64,000 bases of DNA from Seison nebaliae (lineage: Eukaryota; Rotifera; Pararotatoria; Seisonacea; Seisonidae), in NCBI GenBank assembly GCA_023231475.1, contig JALJEE010002614.1, positions 1-64,000 of the forward strand. The letters are read 5' to 3'. Shown one piece after another: positions 51,190 to 64,000 of this stretch. How positions within the stretch are numbered: position 1 is the first letter of the stretch; each line of letters starts with the position of its first letter. The notes under the pieces were generated by a model, which saw nothing but the letters and a program-made list of their open reading frames with translations, was not told where the DNA came from and made no database searches. Position numbers and translations under genes: made by a program.

Positions 51190-54100
51190 TATTATTCAGA
51201 AGATTTTTGAAGAAGTCGAATTTATCATCACATCATCTAGAGTCAATAATGGATCAGGAAGATGCGGTAAATAAATTATTTATTACACTTAAAATTAGTA
51301 GTAGAGGTTAAAGGGAAAATTAATTTAGCGTCTTCCTCAGGAAGTGGACTACTGTAACGAATTCAAGTGTATTATATAATTTGATTCATTCGTTTTATTT
51401 CGAGTTAAGAGGAAATTCACAATTATTTTTGAAGAGCACCAATTCGTGATATTGATGATTGGAAGAGTCACAATAAATATTCAATATAACTCAGTAGTGC
51501 ATATTGATTGGGATGTGTGGGCTCATTAGGGGGAGCATGTGCATTATGTGATATATCTACATATGAGGAGTGACAAATTACTTCAACAATATTGATGTGA
51601 ACATGTCACATTTATAAATCTGAACAAATGAAGATGAGGAAGAGAATTCGCACTTGAATTGTTAACTGGAATGGTGGAATTGAATGAAGTATTGTTTAAT
51701 GATGTTTGATGAACATCTCCCTCCAGAATATTACTTTGTTACTAATCTAACAAAAGAACAATGAAAACCATTCCCAATATTTATGCATATTTTCCCTTTG
51801 ACTACTTCATTATATGGAAGAGAGTTCCATTCTCCACACCGCCATTAAAACGACTTCGGATTAATAAGAATAATAATCACTAAAAATAATTCGAATTTCA
51901 TACAAGATATTCCCAATAAGTGTTTGGTTGTAAGAGGAAAATAATAATTTCAAACATTCAAAAATTACTACGATAGTTATTGTAGTTTTCTGGTTGGAGT
52001 AGCAACAGAAGCTTACTCCACCATCTAACCTATTCATTCTTTTCTTTAATTGTTCGATAATGAATATGAATTATATTCCTTCATCCAACTCAAATTTCTT
52101 TCTTTCCTTCAGTTATCAACTCATTATTATATAATTACAATGAAACGTATACATAATACCGGCGACTTATCGTTCGATAATATTTTCAATTCCAAAAGAA
52201 TATATAAAACTCCTTCAATATATATATATTTCTTATAAAGGCAGCATATATATACTATGCAATCATACATATTACGTATAAGAAGTAATTTAACGTTAAT
52301 GTACATTTGACGAATAAATAAAATGAAATTATATGATAATTTTAGATGAATTACCTGCGATAAATATACGCTAAAGAAAGAAAGTTATTTTCTCTCCCAC
52401 CTAAAACCCTCGACTTACACGCTACATGTCGACTCACACATCTTGATGGCAGAGTTCTATTCTATGTATATTATTTCTGTGCGTAATTATGTAAATATGA
52501 AGGTTCTTTCCTCTTCATTTAACTTTAAGTCGTTTAATGAACGCTGAATCGACTACCATCTCAGTTGCCTAAAGTAAACTCTAGCGATTGTCCTTCATCA
52601 ATTACCACACATTTAACGAGAGAATTAAGAAATTGTTATGTTATATGAGCTTTGATCACGACCAATTCCAGTTCAATTACAGCTGTATCGCTTTAAATTT
52701 AATTCTACACTTGACTATCATATCATTCCTTAAATAAGAATTTCTTTCCATATTATGTAATATTTGAAAAGGAAGGAAGAGAATGTACATTATTTTCTCA
52801 TTAATAGCAATGCCAAAGTTGTAATGGATTCTCTGCAGATTCTTCTTCCATTTCTTACCTTCCACGTTACTATTAAAATAAAACTAACTTCTTAATGCAA
52901 ATTTCTTCGATACTTAATATCGGCATAAAAGTTTGATTACTCAATCACATAACAATCATTTATAGTGAATGGAAGGAAAAATTAATGTGCACAACCATCT
53001 CCTTGAAATTGAACATTTCTTCGTTACTTATTGATAAATAATTCTTCTACATTTGTCCTCGAGGTAGAAAGGTGGACAGACATCGACTACTAAAAAATAC
53101 AAACAACATTCTTGCCTCATTGTAACTTACACCAACTCAGCAAATTTCGTTCTGATAAATTGATGAATTTATATTTGAAATTTATTACAAATTTAATTTA
53201 CTAAAAAACACTTCAAATTTTATCATTAGCCAATAAACTTTTGATTAACAATTTTAAAAAAAATTGTTAGAAATTGTTAGATGTTAGATCAATAAAGAAT
53301 GAATGAAAGTTCGAGAACAAAATGAAATATCAAAAAATGAATCATGAAGAAACTGTTGTGTAGAATATGGCAGATGTAGATGAATCTTCTATTCCAGTTG
53401 ATGTGCAGAACTGATGAATATCATTGTAAACAGTTGTTGCCAATAATATGATATGCTCAATATGAAATATCATTTATTCTTGTCAATTAAAGAGATAAAA
53501 GCAGTAAAAACTCTCCAGCATGTCACACAGTATCATCATAATTGTAATTCATATAATGTTTATTGTCTGTTGATAATCGCCCGATGATGACTCTTCTAAT
53601 CTCGTTCTCATTTTGATGAGTAACACAAATAGCCGTCGAAATAAATTATAATATCACAACAACAACTGATCTTAACCATCCACATCTAATCTTACATTAG
53701 TTAATATTCGAATATAAAACGGTGTCATTCTCTCCTCACAATTCCTTATGTGTAAATTGTCGCTATTGTTTATTTTTCTCGTTAAATTTACTATTAGATT
53801 CACTCATCCATTTTATAGGAAAAATAAATAAAAGTAGAAATATATCGATTAAATGATAAACATCTTATCGTTCCCGATAATATATCGATGAAAAGAATGA
53901 ATTGAACAAGTTTAGAGAATAATTAATCAAGTGAAAGTTATCACAACATGGTAAGAGTTTCAAGGGAAAGAAAAATTTATTTTTATCAAAACTATAAATA
54001 ATTACATAATCAATTCAATTTTCCATTATCTCTCCCAATATCCAATCGACGTCACTCAATTGAAGAGCGACGAAATGTTCGATCAATTTCCCATTTCTCT

Positions 54101-55258
54101 TCAAATGAGAATGTTCCTACAATTTCTCTTTTATGAAAAATAGACCAAAAATTTTAACAAACAAAATTTCCGTAACAAACGAGATTTTTGCGCATTGGAA
54201 AAAATTGTAATTGGAAAAAATTTTTGGAAATAAGAAACATTTCTTGTTCTCCCATTATTTCTTCTCGTTCGTTTCTCCAAATTAATTTCTCCCGATGATT
54301 TATGATGAAATCTGTCAGTTTGTTGTAGCATCTGTAGAGGAAGAAATATTTCTATGAAAATTCCTCCTATCATGCTGATGATGGTGATGGTTGAGGACTA
54401 GAGCGGAATGATGTGAAGGAATTAAGGAAACGATCATTCCAATTCGTTTATATATTAGTTGTCATCATTAGTGATTGATTGGACAATTTTCTATGTGTCA
54501 AATTGTTTTCGCTAATTATTGAATCAGAAATTTAAAAAACTGCTCCAAATTATTCCAACACCAAATCGATATTTTATCAAACATTTTATCATTTTCCAAG
54601 AGAAAGAGAAACGAAGAATTTCAGTAATTTTCTTAAAAAATATAAAACTAATTTCTTTCGATCATCTTTCACTAAGCAGTTGCTGATTATTGACTTAAAA
54701 TCCATAATTCAAATATTTGACATTTGAGAAGAAAGAATGTGCGAGGAAATGTTATGGTGACAATAATAATAATCATCGGGTATGAGTAGGTAGAGGATGA
54801 GAGAAATAATTTCCAATCAATATTCCAGTATTTGGAGAACGATTGAGAATGAAGACGAGACAATTAATTTTTCAATCCATTTCATATCAGTTCGAATGTT
54901 CTCATTATTATTTATTCCCATCACACGAATGAAAATTTGAAATTGACTTTTATTTTAATTTTTATATTTCACAAATGAAAAGAAAGTTCCTGAAGAATAA
55001 AACATACAGATAAGAAATCTAGATAGATTCATATTACTTGATCATCATACGATGATGAACGATATTTATCGATATGATGAATTGTATTTATCGTTTCAAT
55101 CGACGAGTATATTAGAATCATAGATCAGACGGATTAGAAATCAAAATTATTTTTTAAACGAAATTTTCTCATCGTCATCATCATCAATATTATTATTATT
55201 ATTTCATAACAATTTCATCATATCCTTTTTTTTTTCTTCAAAATTAAATTTATTCTCT

Positions 55259-56539
55259 TCATTTCAACGGCGATGCTGAGATCAATAACTCATGATTGCA
55301 TTCTTCATATGTCAATTCGTTATTATTTACTGTATTCTTCTCTTCTTCTACATTGTTGTTGTTGTTGTTGTTATGTCCTTCATTCGGTTCCGATTGTTGA
55401 ACCTCTTCGTCTTTCTGACCTTCAATAAATTCATTCTTCTTCAATTTCCCAACATCTTGATCTAATTCTTTGTTTGCATCTAATTCCAAATGTTTCCCAT
55501 CTGATTTATCTCCATTATTATTATACGAAGTCTACGAGAATAAAATGAAAAAAAAAATTTTAAATTTAAAAACTTTTCTATCGAATCCTGGATCGATTTC
55601 TTTCGGCTCGACATTCGGTGGGATATAAGGTCGATGTCTTTTCCCTCGTCGATCATCATAATGATAATTTCGTCGTGATGATGATGATGATGATTGTGGA
55701 AGATGATAAGCTGAATCATTCCTTCGAGGTGGATACATGTCTCGATGATAAGTCTCTTTATAATGCGAATTATGATAATTGTTGCCCATATATTTATCAT
55801 AATCATGTTCTCGATAACGATGATCTGGTGCCATTCTTGAACTTCCATGAGCTGATCTCGGATCTTTTGGTTTCGATATATATGATCGACTATCCGGTCT
55901 CGGATCTCTGGGTAATCTTCTAGTGTCGCGTGACGAACGATCACTTTCTGGAACTGATCGTTTCGTATCATATGATGGCATATGTTTCGGACGACGATTA
56001 TAAGCATAATCGATATGAATCAATCTTCCACCAATTTTCGCCTATTTAAACAATGAAAAAATTATTAAAAGAATGAAAGAAATGACAGAAATGAAAAATT
56101 TAACTTTTCCTTGACAAGCCTCATAAGCTTGAATTGCGTTACTGATAGAACGAAATTCGACAAATCCCCAACCCGGTGGCTGATGTGAAACAAAAACTTC
56201 TTCTATCTCCCCATAATCACGAAATATATAATCCAAATCATGTTTCGTCGTTGACGAATCCAAATCTCCAATAAACAATTTATTTCGTGGTCGCGGTTCC
56301 GGTGACATAGGCGAGCGAACTCGTCTATTAGCCTGATATCTTCGTGAATCTTCTGGTGAATCACGAACTCGTCGATCTCGTGGAGGATATTGCGAATAAC
56401 GATCATAATTCGAAGTAGTATACATGCTACGATTCTGACTCACATATCGCTCCGGTACATTATCCGGATAACGACTATAAGGACGTTGGTCAACGAACGT
56501 CTTCACAGGAGAACGCATTCGATTTTCTCGATTCGACAT
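55259..56539 (-). CDS. SR-type splicing factor with one RRM (SRSF3/SRSF7-like)
   Basis: Exons 56539-56105, 56041-55574 and 55531-55259 (introns 63 and 41 nt) give 391 residues. An Arg/Ser/Tyr-rich N-terminal extension (~90 residues) precedes one RNA-recognition motif. RNP2 is KLFIGDLD, followed by DYGEIEEVFVSHQPPGWGFVEF, whose PPGWGFVEF is the RNP1-like segment typical of SRSF3/SRSF7 (PPGFAFVEF). The motif ends with GGRLIHIDYA across intron 1. The C-terminal half has many Arg-Asp, Arg-Ser and Tyr-rich dipeptides. It also holds a Ser run, a run of seven Asn and a Glu-rich tail. The long N-terminal extension and lack of a classical RS repeat block differ from canonical SR proteins. The ATG at 56539 is used; the in-frame TTG upstream is not. 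Confidence 0.88.
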
Positions 56540-57128
56540 TACTACCAACTTAATTAAGCTTATATCAAAAATACAGATAAACTAATATAGATTAGTAAAA
56601 AGAGAACATTTCTCATGTACTAAACAGAGAATCAATTCACAAAATTCCCAAACTTTCTCATTTAAAAATTTTTTTTTAAAAATTATTTTCATTCAAAATT
56701 TAAGCTTTTGAAATAACATTATCTTTTCCTAATCTTCAAATTCTACAATGTAGACACATTTTTGTATTTTTGAATTTTTGAATTCAAGAATCATGTAGAA
56801 TCTATATGATTCTTGAAACACATTTTTGAATTTTCTTTCTCTAACAAACAATGTCAGGATATCTCAAGAATTATAACAAATTTCTCTAACTCTTTCGTAA
56901 AAGAACACAATTTGAAATATGATGTAATATTTACAGTTTTCTAAATATTCAAATTTGAAATATTTTCGAAATTTTTCGCTATTTTTTTAAAAATTATTTA
57001 ACAATTTTTTTTCCCATTTTTCTTCAAAGGGAAAGCTTTCGGAAATCTTTTTGGAAAATTCAACGAATTAAAAAGTTCAATCATACAATAACCGAATAAA
57101 AATTAATTATTAATTTTTTTCCTAGAAA
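56540..57128. promoter_or_regulatory. divergent intergenic region between SR-protein and PSMA1 genes
   Basis: 589 bp of AT-rich DNA between two start codons facing away from each other. Both promoters must lie here. An inverted repeat of about 15 bp (AGAATCATGTAGAATCTATATGATTCT, read as its two arms near 56788-56815) is visible. Confidence 0.35.
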
Positions 57129-58461
<1,333 letters not shown>

Positions 58462-58625
58462 AAAGAGAATTATTAAATTTAAATTTTGATGAATAAAAGA
58501 GATTATTGTTGAAAAAAAGATGATTAAAATTTTTGAGGAAATGTAAAATGATTTGAGTTAAGAACGAAATGAATTAAATGAAACAGATTTAAATTGAAAT
58601 TAGTTCTTTATTTTTTTATCGAAGT

Positions 58626-59084
58626 ATGATTCATTTGCGAGACTTACGTCGAATTCGAGGAAATTTGAGAAAGGTGAATAACAATAATAATAATCATAAA
58701 AAACGATTTGATTGGAATGGATTTGTGACGAAATTCCTCTCATTCCTCGCCATCGCCATCATATTACAAATGATATCGTTCTTCTTTCGTACACGTCAAT
58801 ATCCGTCATCTAATACGTCGTGGAATGAAGATGTGGTTAAATGGAGTAAGAAACAAATCGGAAAATTTTTATTAGATCGAAAATATAATCGACGTTTGTA
58901 TGATCCGAGAATCTTGTTCACCAAAATCCTTTTGAAAGGAGTTCTTTTGACTATTATATTCTTCTACTTCGATTTCCTTCGATCGAACTATCAGCGATTA
59001 TTACGTCAAGCGATCATCGCTTATAATATCGTCTCGAAAGAATATCGTGAGGATGAACATATGCAAATGCAAACAGTTGACTAA
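58626..59084 (+). CDS. small two-TM membrane protein, unrecognised
   Basis: Intronless frame of 152 residues starting at an ATG 165 bp after the PSMA1 stop, on the same strand. A basic N terminus with a run of six Asn leads to TM1 (FVTKFLSFLAIAIILQMISFFF). A Lys/Trp/Tyr-rich loop, TM2 (FTKILLKGVLLTIIFFYFDFL) and a charged tail follow. Topology predicts both ends on the cytosolic side. No family recognised. Confidence 0.6.
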   Translation: MIHLRDLRRIRGNLRKVNNNNNNHKKRFDWNGFVTKFLSFLAIAIILQMISFFFRTRQYPSSNTSWNEDVVKWSKKQIGKFLLDRKYNRRLYDPRILFTKILLKGVLLTIIFFYFDFLRSNYQRLLRQAIIAYNIVSKEYREDEHMQMQTVD

Positions 59085-59560
59085 CAAATAAAACGTAAAA
59101 TAAAAGAAGTTGTTGAAATAAAATATTTATTTTGGATTTCAAATAAATTTTCGTCGTTCTTAAATTTTAATAAAAATTTATATTTTACTTAATCATAATT
59201 ATATAATGTTAATCATATTCAATCATATATATTATCATAGTATTATCTAATACAGTATACAAATACATCTTAAATACAATTAACAGAAATAAAAGTTCAA
59301 ATATATTTGGAGACATCTCTTATCAATGACCATAATGAGTGAAATGATTAAAAAAAATTTGAATTTCTCATTGTCAGATTGGAATTTTCAATATACTAAA
59401 TATATTAATATGATATTAATAACGAAACTTTTATTTTCGTTTTTAGTTTTAGAAATTTGAAAGTTTCTGACAGTTTCTGTTTGTGAGATGAATTTATTCT
59501 ATGAAAATATGAATTATATATCAAATAAACAAACGTCGATTGGATAGTGTAGGAAAAATA
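59085..59560. other. AT-rich spacer between convergent small genes
   Basis: 3' flanks of two genes. Several AATAAA-type signals on both strands; nothing else seen. Confidence 0.4.
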
Positions 59561-59896
59561 TTATAAATTTGCGAATTGATTCTTAAAATTCTTTTTCATA
59601 TATGCATCATAAACGGAAGCAAATGGAACGAATCCCACCAAATCCTTCACATTCTTCTTCGACATACCTTTTTCGTATTCGTTCTTTTCGGGCGAGAAGA
59701 TTGGTGATTGATCAATATAACTTCTTTTATCGATCGAATGTCCTTTCTTCTGCTTCATTAATTCCTGATGTTTCTTCTGGAAATCGTTAAAATGATCGAC
59801 GAGCATATCATGACGCTGTTTGAGTGGTAGGGAATGAATAGTTGGAAAGTGGAAAAGTAGAAAGAGTATAATCGACAATGAAACAATGAATTGCAT
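59561..59896 (-). CDS. small secreted protein, possible propeptide
   Basis: 111 residues beginning with a strong signal peptide (MQFIVSLSIILFLLFHFPTI, cut near LHS/LP). The mature part is Lys/Gln/His-rich with a dibasic site (DKR before SYIDQSP), which a prohormone convertase could cut. It contains no cysteine. No Gly-Lys/Arg amidation signal is present, so an amidated neuropeptide is unlikely from this chain. Family unknown. Confidence 0.55.
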   Translation of the reverse strand: MQFIVSLSIILFLLFHFPTIHSLPLKQRHDMLVDHFNDFQKKHQELMKQKKGHSIDKRSYIDQSPIFSPEKNEYEKGMSKKNVKDLVGFVPFASVYDAYMKKNFKNQFANL

Positions 59897-59919
59897 ATTT
59901 CTTTATCGTTATTTCAAAA

Positions 59920-61152
59920 TTAGATGTCAATTTTACTATTTTTCAATTCATTTATTGACTCGTTTTTTTGCATAGGAAATTTTTTATTCAATTTATTCCG
60001 TTGATTGTTTGAGTCGTTGTGATGATAAGTCCGTTTCATCGAATTAGTCGTACGGATCATTTCGGATATTTGTGAGGTATCCGGTGACGGATATCTTCCG
60101 GCGTTCGCCGTCGTCGTTTGCCATTTATTTGAATCATCTTTATTCGACGAATTATTTATTGGAATTGGTTGTACTCGTTTTTGAGTAGATCTTGAACGAT
60201 TATTTTGATTAAAATTTTTCACTTTAATATTCTCTTTCTCAAATGGTGAGATGGATCGATTTGATATGGAATTGGAAGCGGTATAAGTATCAAGAGAATT
60301 TTTCGCTTGTAAACAAAGAATCGAAGACGAATGAGTTGACGATTCAGTTGTAGTTTCTTCACTTCGATTCTCTTTTAAAAAGTTTATTTCCGATTGAAGA
60401 TCACTATTATTCTTACTTAGTTGACGTGATAATGGTAATTTGGATTTCTTCCGATTATTCTTCTTTGACACTTTCGAGTATATTCCCAATGAATGGTAAA
60501 GTAGCGAGTTATCATCTTTCCCACCATATTTATATCGATGTTTATGTTTCCGATGATGATCGTCTTGATATTCTTCAGAATTATCTAATTGCTGTTGTTG
60601 TTGTTTTTCTTGTTTCTGTAATTGAGTTTGAGATGTGGATTGATTGAAAGTAGGACGAGTTTGTGATCGATCTTTGTGATCAGTTTGTAGTTGCGGCTCG
60701 TTTAGCATGGGAAGATATGATTGTGAGAAATGATAAATGTCGAAACAATCGTTGAGAACTTTGGTTGAATTTATGAGATTGGACGATTGAATATCCGGAT
60801 CAGTTAATCCATTTGAATTTGATGTTGGAAGTACATTCTTCGGTTTACATTGACAAAATTCATATTTCTTTTGAAGATAATACTTCGATAAACCGACAAT
60901 GAAACAAATTAGAATGACAATAAATAATGCGGCAATTGGAGCTAACACCGTACACATTACAATGGCCTGAGTCAAGGAGATGAGAGGTCGGTCCATCATG
61001 GTACTGGTTTGACTAGTCGAATGAAATGGATAAGAGGAAGGATTTGAAATGAGCATAAGTAATGTTTGATTAGTTACATTACTATTAAGTAATTGAGTAG
61101 ATGTTTTATGATACTGTGGCTGTTTACTTTTGAGAATGCCTCGATAGCTCAT
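59920..61152 (-). CDS. single-pass membrane protein with long Ser/Asn/Gln-rich cytoplasmic tail, 5' end uncertain
   Basis: The first ATG in the frame is at 61152, giving 410 residues. The frame stays open upstream to 61767 and passes a signal-peptide-like stretch (HLFTSIILLLLPSSTSTAAA, around 61310-61250). The true start is therefore probably in an upstream exon. The ectodomain has N-glycosylation sequons. One clear TM helix (TVLAPIAALFIVILICFIVG) is followed by a Cys pair (FCQCKP). A ~300-residue tail carries short Gln, His and Asn tracts, Ser-rich blocks and Lys/Arg patches. No domain recognised; a neural or epithelial cell-surface protein is only a guess. It ends 24 bp before the start of the small secreted protein gene on the same strand. 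Confidence 0.6.
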   Translation of the reverse strand: MSYRGILKSKQPQYHKTSTQLLNSNVTNQTLLMLISNPSSYPFHSTSQTSTMMDRPLISLTQAIVMCTVLAPIAALFIVILICFIVGLSKYYLQKKYEFCQCKPKNVLPTSNSNGLTDPDIQSSNLINSTKVLNDCFDIYHFSQSYLPMLNEPQLQTDHKDRSQTRPTFNQSTSQTQLQKQEKQQQQQLDNSEEYQDDHHRKHKHRYKYGGKDDNSLLYHSLGIYSKVSKKNNRKKSKLPLSRQLSKNNSDLQSEINFLKENRSEETTTESSTHSSSILCLQAKNSLDTYTASNSISNRSISPFEKENIKVKNFNQNNRSRSTQKRVQPIPINNSSNKDDSNKWQTTTANAGRYPSPDTSQISEMIRTTNSMKRTYHHNDSNNQRNKLNKKFPMQKNESINELKNSKIDI

Positions 61153-64000
61153 TTTGACCGATTGCTGATGTATCGGAATGGGATAATACGTCAAATTATT
61201 GGAAGAAGTTGTTGGGAAGTTGTTTCGATTGGGGTCCTTAGGAGAAGCGGCAGCTGTCGAAGTAGACGATGGTAATAGTAGGAGAATAATTGAAGTGAAT
61301 AAGTGATGGCATTCAATTAGATGAATGGCTATGTTAGTGAGAGGATGTAAGATAATGGAAAAAAATCGAAAAATGATATGTAATCTTTCAATGAGATGAT
61401 GCGTGAAGGTTCGTTCAACTTTACTTTTCCAATCGGCAAAATGGTGGAGTAGATGATGGAAATTAGAGATAAAGGGGAAAACTGAACAATTCTTTCTCCC
61501 CCATATCTCATTAAGATATGCTAATTGGTTTTTTGTCTTCGGCCATCTTACGTCAAATGAGTTCCTTCGGAACGAACTTCTTCTGGCTGCTTGTGCACTT
61601 CCGTTCACCGGTCTGTTGATTTTATCAATTATATTCCAGATTCCTTCTTTCTTCTCTGACTTCGTCTGCCTCTTATTTCCAATACGCCTCGCCCCAACAT
61701 TCGTTAATTGACGGAGGGATTCCAATTCTCCGTTTAGGAGGTTGGTTGATAATTCATAATTGATCAAAATTCGTCCATCACACAGGAAACCATTTAACGA
61801 CTCCTCACTCCAAATGCATATTATCCCTTTTGTCTTCCTTTTCTTCTTATTCCAATTAGATTTGGGTCTTGTCGATTTCCAATTTGTCTTTCTGGTTCTG
61901 TTTCTGTATTAGGAAGAAATTGCATTAATATTCTCAAGTCATATGAATTGGAATGGGAAAGGAAGAACAGTCAATTACTTCGTTTAATTTCCTTCTATTT
62001 ACTAATTAATTTAAACATACAAATCCGTTACATAACTCTATTATGACTAGTTTCTGACTAGTTTGAATTGTAGTCGCATAAGATTTTAAAGAGGAAAGAA
62101 TAGAAGTTTTGTTCAATGGGAATTAAAGTCGTAAAGGGGAGAAAGTTTTTTTTCAACAGATTCAAATAGAAGAAAAAAGTTTTTCGAGAGATTCGAATAA
62201 GAGAAGAAACTTTTTCAACAGATTCCAGTCGGGAAGGAAAAATGTAAATAAATTCACATAATTTCTTTAAATTTAATAATCTCTAATCATTATTCAATGT
62301 GAGAATTAGCATTTCGATTATAATGCAATGAGTAATTTCTCTCGCTTATCTGCTGAAGGGAGAGAAGCCAGGTAGATGCATGGAGGAAAAATGAGAAGGA
62401 ATGTTATCGATAATGACTGGCAACATACGAGAATGCCTACTAATAATAATAATAATGAGCCGAAATTTATGAGAGAATATGAATATGCAATTTAGACACA
62501 ACTGGAAACTTTTCATTTTCTTTTCATGAATTCACACTTATCCGTAGGACAGTAATCGTTTGGTTTTGAGGAAATCGTTGAGAAATAATAGAAATATGAA
62601 GAGGATGAAATATGCGAGATATGTATCATATGTATCTGGAGATTAACAACATTAAATTCATCACAATAACAATAATCGACAAACATGTTCCAAATCGATT
62701 CTATATGTTCATTATCGAGTGAAAGGGATTGAGGAGAAATGTTTTCTAATATTCGAATATTCGAATACCTGAACAGTTCCCACACAACTCTAATTGGAAC
62801 GTCCTTCGAGGTCTCCTCAATTTGTTTATAATTTTCGCTTCGTTCACAAAATCATTTCTTATTAGTCTGCCAGCAAATGACTTCAACTCAACTACAACCT
62901 ACTCCGCAAAACAAATTCTCCTCTCCACTATCATCCTGTGCACCATCGTTATTATTTATCCTTATCCGATTGCTCATCCTTCTCATCGTCTCTAATTCTA
63001 ATTGCACTACATTTGGGGAATATGAAAAATTAGGTTTATATTTCCTTCTCCTCAATCGAACTGGCGAAAAACATCTTTCTTCCTTCTTCTGTTCCAGCCT
63101 ACACTAAATGAGAATCAACTACTCTTCTTCATTCTATTACACTTCTACATTCGATTACGTAATTTCAAATTGTGCCATATATTCTCCCACCTATTCATTG
63201 ACGATGTATATACGTCCAAATGACATGTGCACAATCTTCCTCCTTTTTCTCATCATTTGATAGACGATGCCTCTTGTGTCATTTCATCTATGTCGACAGA
63301 CAACCAGATCAAACTGAAAAATAACAAGATGAACAAATACACAAACATTTTAACTGATATCCATCTGTTTCTACTTCACTACTCCTACTCGGCCGTCATC
63401 GATCGATGTCTCTCCTTTATGAGCATTAAAGTGATCGATGATATTCTCATCAACTTCCCATTCATTCCACTAATTTCACTCACGAAATTTAAATTCTCTT
63501 TTTCATCAAATCAGAAATCATCACAATGATTTATGCATATGTTGTGCATTAGTAACAATAATAGCACAGAACAATCAAATTGAAACCTTTGACTCAATTG
63601 ATTAGAATCATATCGATTTCCCCATACATTCTCCCATTCGAACAAACAACCACTTCCTCCCAATGTTACAATAGACGTAATGTCATAATGAATGATTATT
63701 CTTTGTTGAATATCGATGAATTGAGTTTGCATGTTCTTCCGCATTCCACGAATCTGATATTAAAAAATTAATTAGGAGATATTACTGATGACAAAATCCG
63801 AGTGTGTCGCACAGTACTTTCATTAAAGTGCTTATTCTCTTCTCCTCTTGTCGTATTTGTTTACCAAAAATTTTTCATATTTTTCTTTCCGAAAATCATA
63901 AAGTGAATTTGATGCGATCCGTTCTTAAATGTTGTTTGTCTTCAATTTCTATTTCCATCTCTATTTATTTCCATTATCTTATCAGTTTCCAATTGAATTA
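61153..64000. other. non-coding or unresolved upstream region
   Basis: 61153-61767 stays open in the frame of the membrane-protein gene and may be coding. Beyond that I see no gene. At 62142-62240 three degenerate copies of a ~32-bp unit (AGTTTTTTCAACAGATTCAAATAG-like in consensus) stand in tandem. A short frame at 62877-63107 encodes a hydrophobic stretch but has no support. Confidence 0.35.
62142..62240. repeat. degenerate ~32-bp tandem repeat (about three copies)
   Basis: Three successive segments share the pattern AAG-T(n)-CAACAGATTC/GAGAGATTCG followed by a purine-rich half. Copies diverge by several substitutions. Confidence 0.6.

Larger units (their letters stand above)
44388..55258. 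other. ~10.9-kb gene-poor AT-rich region
   Basis: No frame here shows family similarity or the codon pattern of the supported genes. The longest frames are 80-105 codons and full of Phe, Ile, Leu and Tyr, as expected of chance AT-rich DNA. Simple repeats are scattered through it: AT-rich (48731-48752), GAT (49403-49440) and AC (51176-51189). It may be a long cis-regulatory landscape or the introns of a gene whose small exons I cannot see. Confidence 0.5.

Noticed and set aside
44388-55258. Short frames of 60-105 codons in the gene-poor block
   Set aside because: Hydrophobic AT-driven composition, no domains, no plausible splice partners.

Overview
This window is nuclear DNA from a small-genome, AT-rich animal. 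It holds a eukaryotic tRNA-Cys, intron-containing genes and metazoan-specific families: Shc, a claudin-like tetraspan with LDLa modules, a peptide-amidating lyase and a ZP-like protein. A SPAG17/PF6 orthologue, part of the central pair of 9+2 axonemes, implies motile cilia or flagellated sperm. That argues against nematodes and other groups lacking 9+2 axonemes. I cannot name the species or phylum.

Layout. 0-4.6 kb: sparse, with tRNA-Cys and a secreted PAN/fibrinogen-like gene (-). 4.7-9.2 kb: a long pseudokinase-like protein (+), facing a small type I membrane protein (-). 10.5-19.9 kb: SPAG17 in many small exons (+), tail-to-tail with the proteasome ATPase RPT5 (-) at 20.0-21.6 kb. 24.3-26.3 kb: a double alpha-crystallin protein with Gln and Asn tracts. 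26.8-27.6 kb: a ZP-like secreted protein. 28.6-29.7 kb: an intronless amidating lyase. 30.5-31.9 kb: Shc (-). 35.6-38.4 kb: two unrecognised multi-exon genes (+), then an EF-hand gene (-). 39.6-41.4 kb: an NHA/SLC9B Na+/H+ antiporter (+). 42.4-44.4 kb: the claudin-like/LDLa gene (-). 44.4-55.2 kb: about 11 kb with no gene I can support. 55.3-56.5 kb: an SR-type splicing factor (-), divergent from proteasome alpha-6 (PSMA1, +) at 57.1-58.5 kb. 58.6-61.2 kb: small membrane and secreted proteins. The last 2.8 kb holds nothing supportable.

Gene architecture. Genes are packed closely in clusters (convergent stops 50-120 bp apart, divergent starts about 200-650 bp apart) separated by long AT-rich gaps. 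Introns are mostly 41-64 nt. The donor site almost always reads GTT rather than the usual GTA/GTG, and this is the strongest unusual signal in the window. Exon joins given here were derived by hand from reading frame, phase and family conservation. They are firm for PSMA1, RPT5, Shc, the antiporter, the SR protein and the claudin-like gene, and approximate elsewhere.
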